This document shows, in pieces, positions 61,401 to 64,000 of a stretch of 64,000 bases of DNA; positions within the stretch are counted from its first letter, which is position 1; the number at the start of each line of letters is the position of its first letter. A program made the translations under genes and the position numbers. The notes under the pieces are model-generated. The model worked only from the letters and a program-made list of their open reading frames with translations. It did no database searches and was not told where the DNA came from. The DNA lies in NCBI GenBank assembly GCA_902728285.1, contig CACVBU010001102.1, positions 124,001 through 188,000 on the forward strand, in the 5' to 3' direction. This DNA is from Clytia hemisphaerica (taxonomy: Eukaryota > Cnidaria > Hydrozoa > Leptothecata > Clytiidae).

Positions 61401-63759
61401 GCTGTATCGTTTAAGTTCAAAATTAGTGGCAAATACTCGGGTCTTTTTTGATGCTTCCGTATAAAACGTGAATATCATGAATTGAATGTAAAAGTGAAGG
61501 CTTTCTAGATAGATAAACTTTGAACATTAAATTAAAAACTTTCATGATGGATTCTGTTTGAATCAGCAAAATGTTTGATTACATTTTACATACCGTAAAT
61601 CCTCGAATAAGCGCCCGGGCGCTTATTTAATTTTTCAGGCTCTAAGATGGGCGCTTATTCAAGCGGGGCGCATATTCGAGTGGGGCGCTTATTTTTTCAT
61701 CTAAGAAATTCGTATATCAACAAATTCGGAATCTGCTTAAACTTAACTGTTTCAAAGGGTTGATTTTTCAAAAAAGGATGAATAAAAGAAAAATTTGAAA
61801 AATCCAATTGACAATTTCTATCATTTCATTCTTAATCGCTTTCTTTCTTTTTAAAACACAAGTCTCTACTCAATATCTTATTCAATCAATAACAATATTC
61901 GAATAAGCGCCCCTCCCTGGAGGAGGCGCTTATTCAAAGGGGGTGCTTATTCAAGCGGGGCGCTTATAATATTATTTCAACTAAAAGGGGGGCGCTTATT
62001 CGAGCAGGGCACTTATTCGAGCGGGGCGCTTTTTCGAGGATTTACGGTATTCAATTTAGTCTTGATTCAAAAAATGCAAGATCTCAATAATCAAAAAACG
62101 TTTAGATGCTACAATTTTATTCAAAAGTATTGTTTATTTTGAGACTAACTTACTGGTGTTATGTCAGATTAGAACGCTCCACAATGTCTACTAACTCGTT
62201 GTATTCCCATCTCTACCCTAGGAGCTGGAAGAGCGAAAGGACATCGACTTACTCATTCAAACACCAAACACACTGGCAGAGATTGGATACAACCGTGATC
62301 TTCTCACTATCAATCCATCCAAGAATTGTCTTGAAAGTTTGAAATTATACAAGTTCCTTGGCATCTTAATGGGAGTTTCCATACGAACTAAAAGACCATT
62401 GAATTTGCATTTATCACCTTCAGTATGGAAGCAGTTGGTTGGTATTCCACTCACACTGGACGATGTGGAAGAGGTTATTTCATTTCTATCTCAGCCCGTT
62501 TTTTTGTTCATTCGTTCGTAAATTCACACTATTCGTTCGTTCGTTCGTTCGTTCGTTCGTTCAAAGTTGCTCATTCGCTCATATATTCATTCATTGTTAG
62601 CCTATTAACATTCAGTCAGCCCTAATTTTCTAATTAGCCAATTAAAAGATTCATGGTCAGAAAATCCACTATTGCATATAAGTCAGTCAGCCTCATTTTC
62701 TCAACTTTCCTTTACTGTTTATTTCTAGAATGATGCATTATTCGCACAGAACATCAAAATGCTGCGTACCATTATCCATCAATCGTCCAACGAAGCCCAA
62801 TCGAACAAAGACGACACAATCCCTCTATTGACGTACGTCTGCCAATCATCAGACGGACGAACCATACCACTCGTTGTTGACGGACACAACACAAATCTAA
62901 GGAAACGGGACTGTTCCGCATACATCCGTAAAGCTGTCAACTATCGACTAAATGAAATGTCACTGCAGATTAAATATATCCGGGAAGGCTTGACCTCGGT
63001 TATTCCGCTATCAATCCTGTCACTCATGACGGGACAGAAACTTGAACTACTTGTATGCGGAACACGTCATATCGATGTTGAAAGCCTGAAAAAGATCGTC
63101 AGGTAAGAGATGGTCATATGTAGCTTTCAATAGCGTTACTGAAAGGATCTGTACCCTTTTTGCTAACAGTTTTCTTTCCTTAAAGAATATAGTACCAAAT
63201 ACCGTAGAGATTAAACTTTCCAATTCCATTCAGCGCATACCACGCTCTACTCTAAAGGGATATAGTGAATGTAACGATCTGATCTGGTTGCTCAGTCAAG
63301 CGTTTTCTTTTTTTTCCGTTTCAACAGATAAGCGAAAGCGACTGTATTCTTTTAGTGTTTGTATTTATGATTGGTGCTTTGATGTTGATGCGGTAGTTTT
63401 GTTTTAGCCAATCACCAAGCTCAAAACCTCATTTAATATTCAGCACAAAAGGTTGAGAAAGATCAGAGTGGTTAGCCAACTTGGGCAGATACGTGCCAGA
63501 GCGGAGTAATTGGAATCTGCTCGGAGATTATTGACACGATAATACAAGAGTTCCCTACGTTTTCATTATTTCTTCTTTTTTTGATAGATACCGTGAAATC
63601 ACAGCTGAAGATGAGCAAGTCAAGTGGCTATGGGAGATTTTGGTCTCCTTTAGCAAAGACGAATTGGTCAACTTTTTACGTTTTATATCTGGGAGATCGA
63701 GACTACCAGAGAAATTGAGTGACTTACCGCACAAGTTTCAAATCGTTGGAGCAGATAAG
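15822..63759 (+). CDS. HERC1: HERC1-type giant HECT E3 ubiquitin ligase (39 exons, C-terminal two thirds; 5' part and last exon outside window)
   Basis: The 39 exons keep a continuous frame across every junction and total 2941 codons. They are 15822-16004, 21190-21488, 21823-22136, 22430-22497, 22997-23248, 24256-24430, 25248-25396, 25793-25996, 27147-27343, 27588-28108, 28602-29220, 29847-30282, 31050-31253, 32680-32966, 34511-34590, 37040-37600, 37941-38090, 38284-38466, 39234-39327, 40787-40845, 41460-41726, 42334-42512, 42831-42905, 43292-43410, 43971-44154, 44832-44936, 50713-50877, 51261-51470, 51945-52275, 52583-52764, 53263-53418, 53703-53928, 58319-58573, 59569-59777, 60245-60405, 60954-61119, 62222-62473, 62729-63102 and 63588-63759. 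The order SPRY, WD40, RCC1, HECT is unique to HERC1. HERC1 is a cytosolic/Golgi-associated ligase that binds ARF/Rab GTPases and regulates membrane traffic and growth signalling in vertebrates. The weakest boundary is the acceptor at 21823, which is purine-rich. Confidence 0.93.
16888..18111 (-). CDS. putative SOCS-box protein, intronless, nested antisense in a HERC1 intron
   Basis: The 407-residue frame starts at ATG 18111; an in-frame GTG lies eight codons upstream. The main part (about 1-360) is rich in alternating strands with repeated hydrophobic-aromatic blocks ([40 protein letters not shown]). That suggests a beta-propeller-like or beta-sandwich body, although no kelch or WD motif is clear. 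The last about 40 residues read [12 protein letters not shown]...[12 protein letters not shown]. This fits the SOCS box: an elongin-B/C (BC) helix followed by a Cul5-box V/LPxxL and RYL. The usual BC-box cysteine is Ala here. SOCS-box proteins present substrates to Cullin-5 ligases, so this is probably a substrate receptor. It lies in the 16005-21189 HERC1 intron, opposite strand, and has no introns. Confidence 0.65.
   Translation of the reverse strand: MDIDQSYRSSFLPENVNKVEISSGRTLRHYSQSGFDASGRYFSVQKRRIEVDNEKAIRSFTIFFFKRDCDELESTSINLQSDGRIIGECYYDPFTTRWFIVEKTSNVVYSGCLRQYFEKSCTLLASEDHDFRYQIPEGDYADDEFSTIMKCGAEQNIITIQRLLKSVLTIELFEFSDEKVSHLSRVTMYVGPHSWIKSTLFIDIDSSLLYKKNSELIAYDFKGKKKFEIPLLKHDDPSKSPGDRIRAFYQLKNSVFLLIHKDTAELFKVTSTGEKFDLSTFKLPPFRTSKLVKRFGKHYLCLSQKKTKKGFEIFEVRSWRNINECNKKVEIKTIEDINWSMREMAFISEQDIDGKRSFNITIQNLRLLNDLSLKHSARLACLRTFNEEHFNGKVPKCLLRYLGSLKG
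18112..18839. other. HERC1 intron / upstream region of the antisense gene
   Basis: This should contain the promoter of the antisense SOCS-box gene, but no TATA/Inr pair stands out. A degraded AAGTCTCATCAAGAATTTACTGGCTT motif near 18797 belongs to a dispersed repeat. Confidence 0.4.
18840..19068. repeat. copy of the TACACG...ATAAGAAC MITE family (incomplete right end)
   Basis: TACACGTTTTTTTTATTAGA at the left is followed by GAAGCCTTTGAATGTTCTT, AAAAATGTTCTT..ATGTTCTTATTTTC and GCCTTATGTTC. This is in the same order as in the full copy at 35182-35444, but the right terminal repeat is lost. Confidence 0.65.
19543..20310. repeat. about four tandem diverged copies of a roughly 165-240 bp unit
   Basis: A block with AATGCAGCT(C/G)...GTGTAAA.TT.GAA...TTGGAACTTTTT..ATG...CGA.TGGTGGCTTGATTTTTCAAACTCGAC...TAATTATT...CTGATT.TGGAATT recurs beginning near 19570, 19770, 19930 and 20180. 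One copy contains an extra ATGATGATGATGA stretch. No protein frame persists across the copies. This is satellite-like DNA inside a HERC1 intron. Confidence 0.7.
20311..21189. other. HERC1 intron, no gene seen
   Basis: The segment is ordinary intron sequence with C-rich runs near 20565-20635 (CCCCCCGCTTATT repeated) and no supported exon. Confidence 0.4.
22997..25996 (+). CDS. HERC1: HERC1 SPRY (B30.2-like) domain exons
   Basis: The exons are 22997-23248, 24256-24430, 25248-25396 and 25793-25996. After a helical lead-in ([12 protein letters not shown]), the SPRY fold is recognisable by GGKGFAI, the YEWK core strand, [26 protein letters not shown], the conserved [19 protein letters not shown], and LYPFVLFY...GEKV. 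These match vertebrate HERC1 nearly block by block. SPRY domains are protein-interaction modules. Introns between these exons are loaded with MITEs, including two copies of one family and a nested insertion. Confidence 0.92.
23431..23676. mobile_element. MITE, family with GGCCGGTCTCCACTTG ends, copy 1
   Basis: The left end AAGGCCGGTCTCCACTTGC is matched inverted by GCAAGTGGAGACCGGCTT at the right. The interior has CGCGC motifs and TGACGTAA near each end. The second copy, 200 bases downstream in the same orientation, is about 85-90 percent alike by eye. Both lie in the HERC1 intron 23249-24255. Confidence 0.8.
23877..24110. mobile_element. MITE, family with GGCCGGTCTCCACTTG ends, copy 2
   Basis: This is the same structure and orientation as 23431-23676, with ends AAGGCCGGTCTCCACTTG and CAAGTAGAGACCGGTCTT. 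Small deletions and substitutions separate the copies. Either both inserted independently or the region was duplicated; the sequence between them is not repeated, favouring two insertions. Confidence 0.8.
24455..25195. repeat. MITE of the ATAAGAACATAAGG family split by another transposon
   Basis: Left part 24455-24575 has AAGAACA, AAGTTAAGAACATTTTAAGACTTCGCGGACTCTAAAACACC. Right part 25146-25195 has GACAAAAATACTCACAAGATGG. Both occur in this order in the relatives at 13230-13350 and 16690-16790. The 570 bases between them are a separate inverted-repeat element. Confidence 0.65.
24576..25145. mobile_element. non-autonomous DNA transposon with G8-10 CACGCAGTTACTACAAGAC terminal repeats
   Basis: The ends GGGGGGGGCACGCAGTTACTACAAGAC and GTCTTGTAGTAACTGCGTGCCCCCCCC are perfect inverses over about 27 bases. 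Subterminal blocks repeat AGTTACTACA and TGGTAGTAACTG / CAGTTACTACAC in both orientations. Homopolymer guanines at a terminus are unusual. Its insertion split an older MITE, giving relative ages. ACAAAAA occurs on both sides and may be part of a target duplication. Confidence 0.8.
26731..27046. mobile_element. inverted-repeat element with internal CCCCCCTTAGGTAAGA repeats
   Basis: CCATAGTTTCTAGAGGGG at the left is matched by TAGAAACTATGG at the right. The interior is built from six or more short units of C5-9 TTAGG/TTAAG with GTAAGAAGAC spacers. It ends about 100 bases before the HERC1 exon at 27147. Confidence 0.7.
27147..28108 (+). CDS. HERC1: HERC1 post-SPRY region with small beta-domain
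   Basis: The exons are 27147-27343 and 27588-28108. The first includes [20 protein letters not shown] followed by KVSIQ, which corresponds to the GLRVGG...ATLLGVV...AKVQW strand pattern of vertebrate HERC1. This suggests a small beta-barrel between the SPRY and the low-complexity region. The second exon continues with the proline-containing linker and polar, poorly conserved helices. The junction 27343/27588 splits an ATG codon after its second base. Confidence 0.85.
28141..28590. other. HERC1 intron, nothing recognised
   Basis: The segment is unremarkable intron sequence without inverted-repeat elements that I could detect. Confidence 0.35.
28602..31253 (+). CDS. HERC1: HERC1 low-complexity, UBA-like and acidic region
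   Basis: The exons are 28602-29220, 29847-30282 and 31050-31253. The first is Pro/Ser-rich with a [12 protein letters not shown] run. The second has an S-tract, then a UBA-like segment, [15 protein letters not shown]...LVAWLIDH, with the diagnostic MGF loop and the closing helix. It aligns to LLEMGFSLRQIAKAM...LAMWMIEH of vertebrate HERC1. It ends in an acidic run rich in Asp/Glu. The third exon encodes [15 protein letters not shown] and further acidic sequence. UBA folds usually bind ubiquitin; binding here is inferred only. Confidence 0.82.
31608..32595. mobile_element. about 1-kb element with CAGGGATCCCAC ends and CCTAAAAT subterminal repeats
   Basis: GTACTCACAGGGATCCCAC at the left and GTGGGATCCCTGTACTC at the right are inverted. 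Next to each end are multiple TCCTAAAAT(T)CCTCC units. The interior includes an open stretch at 31746-31988 (80 codons) with no known domain. Short TIRs, CCTAAAA repeats and the 1-kb size would fit a non-autonomous hAT-like transposon; the CAGGG terminus is typical of hAT elements. Confidence 0.6.
32680..32966 (+). CDS. HERC1: HERC1 conserved Cys/His-rich module
   Basis: A single exon encodes [20 protein letters not shown], then [29 protein letters not shown] and a final CxxC. The Cys and His spacing suggests a zinc-binding fold, and the block is almost identical in pattern to that of vertebrate HERC1. It is among the best-conserved parts of this gene in the window. Confidence 0.85.
33121..33933. 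mobile_element. inverted-repeat element with GGACCTACC ends carrying a TTCG microsatellite
   Basis: GGACCTACC at 33121 and GGTAGGTCC ending at 33933 are inverted. A hairpin (ACCTCCGGGTACCCCGGTGGAGGT) follows the left end, then the TTCG tract, then repeated blocks GATTTTCGAAAAAAA...CCGGCCGAAAA..CCGGAAA. Partial relatives are at 13430-13718 and 39541-39830. Confidence 0.65.
33169..33249. repeat. TTCG microsatellite, about 20 copies
   Basis: Uninterrupted TTCG tetranucleotides read as FVRS repeats in all three frames, which makes spurious open frames on both strands. A shorter tract at 39572-39593 lies at the same place in a related element, so the microsatellite is part of the element. Confidence 0.95.
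34511..38466 (+). CDS. HERC1: HERC1 helical region between the Cys/His module and WD40
   Basis: The exons are 34511-34590, 37040-37600, 37941-38090 and 38284-38466. The sequence is mainly amphipathic helices, for example [19 protein letters not shown] and [20 protein letters not shown] with [12 protein letters not shown]. The latter parallels the ALAACCL...QWAAQQLVRTL segment just before WD40 in vertebrate HERC1. An Arg/Ser-rich insert ([12 protein letters not shown]) is in the 37941 exon, whose acceptor has a poor pyrimidine tract. Confidence 0.75.
35182..35444. mobile_element. complete MITE of the TACACGT...ATAAGAAC family
   Basis: TACACGTTTTTTTTTTTATAAGAAC and GTTCTTATATAAAAAAAAAAAACGTGTA are inverted termini. 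The interior consists of alternating GAAGCCTT and ATGTTCTTA motifs, so it is itself repetitive. Relatives in this window are at 13215-13380, 16680-16800, 18840-19068, 24455-25195 and 63828-64000. Confidence 0.78.
36224..36657. mobile_element. MITE with TACCGTATTACTTCGAATAAACGCCC ends
   Basis: The ends TACCGTATTACTTCGAATAA and TTATTCGAAGTAATACGGTA are perfect inverses. Clusters of AATAAACGCCCC(C)TTCGAA lie next to each end, giving dense palindromes. The element at 61591-62049 has the same architecture with related but different sequence. Confidence 0.85.
37784..37870. repeat. imperfect hairpin in HERC1 intron
   Basis: GCACACAACGTTGTTTCAACGTTCATCTAACGTT is followed, after a short loop, by AACGTTAGATAAACGTCGAAAAAACGTTGTGTGTCAGC, its near inverse. 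This is a small palindromic insertion with no coding content. Confidence 0.6.
38515..38670. repeat. short inverted-repeat element (GTCTCCATAACTCGAAC family)
   Basis: TACAGGGAAGTCTCCATAACTCGAAC at the left is matched by CTCGAGTAATGGAGATCCCACTGTA inverted at the right. Solo copies of the end motif occur at about 23395 and 42715, and similar CGAATTAGAGAG motifs are at 43477-43569 and 60660-60920. Confidence 0.6.
39234..44936 (+). CDS. HERC1: HERC1 WD40 propeller exons
   Basis: The exons are 39234-39327, 40787-40845, 41460-41726, 42334-42512, 42831-42905, 43292-43410, 43971-44154 and 44832-44936. Blade features include [58 protein letters not shown] and [19 protein letters not shown]. Several blades have lost the canonical GH/WD pairs, so the propeller is divergent. 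An acidic loop ([12 protein letters not shown]) lies in the 41460 exon. At 40779-40787 two AGs 8 bases apart compete; only the second keeps the frame. Confidence 0.85.
39541..39830. repeat. left-end fragment of the GGACCTACC element
   Basis: GGACCTACCATTGGAGGTCC with a short TTCG tract and CTGTTACCAGCTTTCTCGGGATTGGCTGATTAG matches 33121-33290. The right half diverges or is missing. It lies in the intron between HERC1 exons 39234-39327 and 40787-40845. Confidence 0.6.
40915..41142. mobile_element. MITE with TACCTTATCGGCC ends
   Basis: TACCTTATCGGCCAAAA and TTTTTGGCCGGTAAGGTA form the inverted ends. The interior repeats (T)TAGTCGGCC / AATTTTAGTCAC at least eight times in both orientations, so most of the element could fold back. 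Confidence 0.78.
43477..43569. repeat. 93-bp near-perfect palindrome
   Basis: GTTGACGCTCTCTAATTCGA is matched by TCGAATTAGAGAGCGTCAAC at the other end, with a loop of about 50 bases. The CGAATTAGAGAG core recurs at 60660-60920, suggesting a very short mobile family. Confidence 0.72.
45150..45187 (-). other. possible tRNA-derived (SINE-like) 5' half
   Basis: On the - strand GCGACCGTAGTGTAATGGTAG then AGCATCCGG resembles the acceptor strand, A box and anticodon arm of a tRNA. A TTCGAACTT that could be a B box follows about 45 bases later. The 3' acceptor strand is not at the proper distance; a GGTCGC is found only about 190 bases away near 44998. It is not a functional tRNA gene. A degraded SINE head is possible. 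Confidence 0.25.
45205..45353. mobile_element. palindromic MITE of about 150 bp
   Basis: TAGTGAGGTTAAGTAAATCGG...CGTCCGTCGTC / GACGACGGACGAAAA...CCGGTATACTTAACCTCACTA are inverted over about 65 bases each, with a short central loop rich in AAT. Nearly the whole element can fold into one hairpin. It lies in the 44937-50712 intron. Confidence 0.8.
45354..47817. other. HERC1 intron upstream of the nested DEG/ENaC gene
   Basis: No exon is recognised. About 46400-46660 contains at least five imperfect GACCCTGTCAGA units. TATAAAA at 47811 touches the DEG/ENaC start codon and cannot be its TATA box; CATAAAAAGGTATATT near 47699 is a weak alternative. Confidence 0.4.
47818..49296 (+). CDS. DEG/ENaC-family sodium channel subunit, intronless, nested in a HERC1 intron
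   Basis: The protein has 492 residues. Its N-terminus (1-95) is a charged coiled-coil-prone stretch. The cytosolic HG motif (HGLSRIA, about 101) precedes TM1 ([18 protein letters not shown]). Just outside, VLPAITIC is the family FPAVTIC motif. A cysteine-rich ectodomain follows, with a conserved CLKGC / CGAIP region and CNSRC...C near the end. TM2 begins [22 protein letters not shown]. The G-A-S occupies the G/S-x-S selectivity filter and E follows in the usual place. It should form trimeric amiloride-type cation channels in the plasma membrane; gating (peptide, acid, mechanical) cannot be told. There are no introns. Same strand as HERC1, so it must rely on its own promoter. A 150-base copy of its middle is present downstream. 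Confidence 0.93.
   Translation: MDLMENLEPRMMNLKKMETDARLCSLEEKLFSIQEEMKSLKIKEGKMQAFGIINKGFEDSKEGTTQGKYEQKKSEEERRNNVENKISQHENQSYAEGLTIHGLSRIATGGPGTRVVWSLLIVTSFIIAIIISKEHWDAFLDHHSQTSTKIVTQKEMVLPAITICTYEELLVYRRRFIKKGLVGKRPKLIKFSAMDCAKDLTKCGYNGTTFVKVQNASADYEHKSLQNDLVVFDNTTNCFTISSQIQKAPSDVLTARIVAKRVRGINEWSEIYINPSLETFPQASAAVYWAAEGFYHVTVEKKIIKRLGLPYTDCVQGSGTYEQNKFTGNYTVNKCLKGCIFEEVLIRCGAIPVMYKKHLRKPDKFDNKTGINETFASSCFNKVEEDNILATKCNSRCRLDPCHQEEFRLILSQNPVKTENFLELAFTYKSFLLEIIEEMPSYRWQELFSNFGGCVGLMTGASILSIVELFMFSGIVVTNLYFKIKNKVQLKD
49439..49669 (+). repeat. copied fragment of the DEG/ENaC gene between 40-bp direct repeats
   Basis: About 149 bases (49479-49627) match 48461-48610 of the channel gene with only a few differences. 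They are bounded by direct repeats AA(A/C)CCAGTTCGGCACTATC... at 49439-49478 and 49630-49669, differing in about one base. The insert is out of genic context and carries no start. A copy placed between duplicated target sequence suggests repair-templated insertion or a short retro/DNA capture, not a tandem gene duplication. Confidence 0.85.
50497..50525 (+). promoter_or_regulatory. decoy splice acceptor, near-copy of the true acceptor at 50703-50731
   Basis: CTTGTTCTAGAACATAACAAT(T)GCAGTG at 50497 repeats CTTGTTCTAGAACATAACAAT(C)GCAGTG at 50703, and the preceding T-rich stretch is also alike. Only the second leads into open HERC1 sequence; the first meets TAG after 11 codons. The copy could compete for splicing or be a relic of a local duplication of about 206 bases. 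Confidence 0.65.
50713..51470 (+). CDS. HERC1: HERC1 linker between WD40 and second RCC1 propeller
   Basis: The exons are 50713-50877 and 51261-51470. The text [22 protein letters not shown] corresponds to LVHSPYMQCLASLAVGLHLDQL of vertebrate HERC1, which fixes the order. The preceding intron (44937-50712, 5.8 kb) holds the DEG/ENaC gene. Confidence 0.85.
51945..58573 (+). CDS. HERC1: HERC1 second RCC1-like (RLD2) propeller
   Basis: The exons are 51945-52275, 52583-52764, 53263-53418, 53703-53928 and 58319-58573; the last blade closes in the exon at 59569. Each carries RCC1 signatures: [74 protein letters not shown] and [19 protein letters not shown] and SLAV-type strands lie between them. 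The third is degraded (NGLLGDG in place of GRLGLG). In vertebrates an RCC1-like domain of HERC1 interacts with small GTPases. The fourth intron (53929-58318) encloses the antisense coiled-coil gene. Confidence 0.93.
54099..57918 (-). CDS. long coiled-coil protein with C-terminal membrane anchor, four exons, antisense in a HERC1 intron
   Basis: The exons (- strand, in order) are 57918-57595, 57211-55387, 54753-54520 and 54277-54099. They join in frame to 853 codons plus stop. The first exon begins MMILG and encodes a polar segment ([18 protein letters not shown]). The second gives about 600 residues of almost continuous heptads rich in Glu, Lys, Leu and Gln. The third has [18 protein letters not shown], which echoes the first-exon motif, and a run of ten Gln. 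The last ends in a hydrophobic helix [20 protein letters not shown] with four residues or fewer after it, as in tail-anchored proteins. Large tail-anchored coiled coils commonly tether membranes or vesicles at the Golgi, ER or nucleus (golgin/SLMAP-like roles), but no specific family is recognised. The acceptor at 57212 (TTTTTATTTCAG) overrides an accidental open frame upstream that starts at 57289. Confidence 0.72.
54641..54673 (-). repeat. CAA/CAG-type polyglutamine tract in the coiled-coil gene
   Basis: Eleven TTG triplets on the + strand read as about ten consecutive Gln codons (all CAA) in the third exon. Such a pure trinucleotide tract is likely to vary in length between individuals. 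Confidence 0.9.
57331..57438. repeat. 21-bp tandem repeat, five units
   Basis: TTAGAAATTGGAAGTATTAAA is repeated five times with single-base changes. It lies in the first intron of the antisense coiled-coil gene, and within the HERC1 intron on the other strand. Confidence 0.9.
58590..59560. other. HERC1 intron, no gene seen
   Basis: A pair of CGAATAACCGA-type inverted motifs (about 58688-58712 and 59100) and two AGGCAATTAATCGTTAAT units near 58764 and 58790 are present. No exon is supported. The frame at 59207-59704 is intron read-through into the 59569 exon. Confidence 0.4.
59569..60405 (+). CDS. HERC1: HERC1 linker from RLD2 to HECT
   Basis: The exons are 59569-59777 and 60245-60405. The first completes the propeller (STHCAAW) and continues with helical sequence ending [13 protein letters not shown], matching DLMYSSWRLLNLSPNN. 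The second ends with [11 protein letters not shown], corresponding to PQITVKRISTRG immediately before HECT. Confidence 0.88.
60954..63759 (+). CDS. HERC1: HERC1 HECT domain, truncated by the window before the catalytic cysteine
   Basis: The exons are 60954-61119, 62222-62473, 62729-63102 and 63588-63759. They contain the HECT N-lobe ([40 protein letters not shown]) and most of the C-lobe ([37 protein letters not shown]). The frame ends with a donor GTAAAA at 63760. The next exon, which should carry the TCFFQL-type catalytic cysteine and the stop codon, is beyond the window. Confidence 0.93.
61591..62049. mobile_element. MITE with TACCGTAAATCCTCGAATAAGCGCCC ends
   Basis: TACCGTAAATCCTCGAATAAGCGCC and GCGCTTTTTCGAGGATTTACGGTA are inverted. 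Both ends continue with GCGCTTATTCGAG / CTCGAATAAGCGC repeats. Compared with 36224-36657 the layout is the same (TACCGTA end, then CGAATAA(A/G)CGCCC arrays), so the two are diverged subfamilies. It lies in the intron between the first two HECT exons. Confidence 0.85.
62532..62562. repeat. short TTCG microsatellite in HERC1 intron
   Basis: About eight TTCG units stand a little after the donor at 62474, with TTCATTCG / TTCATTCA variants around them. No flanking GGACCTACC end was found here, unlike the tracts at 33 and 39 kb. Confidence 0.85.
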
Positions 63760-63827
63760 GTAAAAGAGTTAAAATATTTTTCGAATTTTCCACAGCAAGA
63801 CAGACTCTACTTATAACGTTAATGATA

Positions 63828-64000
63828 TACATGTTTTTTATATAAGAACATAAGGTTTTTCAATAGCAAAAATGTTAAGAACATTTTAGGGCTCTGTGGA
63901 CTCAAAAACAGCCCATTTCTAAGGAAAATGGTGAAAAATGGTGAAAAATAAAAACATTTTTAGGCTTGAAACCCAAAAAGTTAACAACATCCAAAGGCTT
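63828..64000. repeat. left part of a TACACG...ATAAGAAC MITE running past the window end
   Basis: TACATGTTTTTTATATAAGAACATAAGG is followed by AATGTTAAGAACATTTTAGGGCTCTGTGGACTC and AAAATGGTGAAAAATAAAAACATTTTTAGGCTTGAA, the same order as in 35182-35444 read inverted. The right end is not in the window. Confidence 0.7.

Overview
The window is nuclear DNA from a multicellular animal. It shows GT-AG introns of roughly 0.1-6 kb with consistent phases, a HERC1-type giant ubiquitin ligase, a class C GPCR, a DEG/ENaC channel, a SOCS-box protein, and many small AT-rich inverted-repeat transposons. Lineage-specific class C receptors, a DEG/ENaC gene and an abundance of MITEs suggest an aquatic invertebrate, perhaps a non-bilaterian (sponge or cnidarian grade). 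The exact lineage cannot be fixed from the sequence alone.

Layout. Positions 1-4255 hold the 3' part of an LTR retroelement: the end of an integrase with a chromodomain, a frameshifted envelope-like glycoprotein, a reading frame that joins a membrane segment to a retropepsin, and a probable 3' LTR. Positions 4425-12604 are a class C GPCR cluster: a Venus-flytrap fragment with a stop after its signal peptide (- strand), a deleted pseudogene (- strand), and one intact intronless receptor (+ strand) with a TATA/Inr promoter. From 15822 to 63759, 39 exons on the + strand form one continuous frame of 2941 codons. These encode the C-terminal two thirds of HERC1 in order: helical region, SPRY, UBA-like segment, Cys/His module, WD40 propeller, second RCC1 propeller, and HECT up to one exon short of the catalytic cysteine. 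The start of HERC1, including its first RCC1 propeller, is not visible and should lie upstream of 15822.

Three genes are nested in HERC1 introns. They are an antisense intronless protein ending in a SOCS box (16888-18111), a same-strand intronless DEG/ENaC subunit (47818-49296), and an antisense four-exon coiled-coil protein with a C-terminal membrane anchor (54099-57918). HERC1 and the SOCS-box protein would both work in ubiquitin ligation; nothing else ties the nested genes to their host functionally. The remaining sequence is mostly intron filled with at least ten families of terminal-inverted-repeat elements, a tandem repeat near 20 kb and TTCG microsatellites.

The most unusual items are the retropepsin downstream of an envelope membrane segment, the SOCS-box gene inside a HECT-ligase intron, the templated copy of a DEG/ENaC fragment with a 40-bp flank duplication, and the transposon nested in a MITE at 24576-25145.
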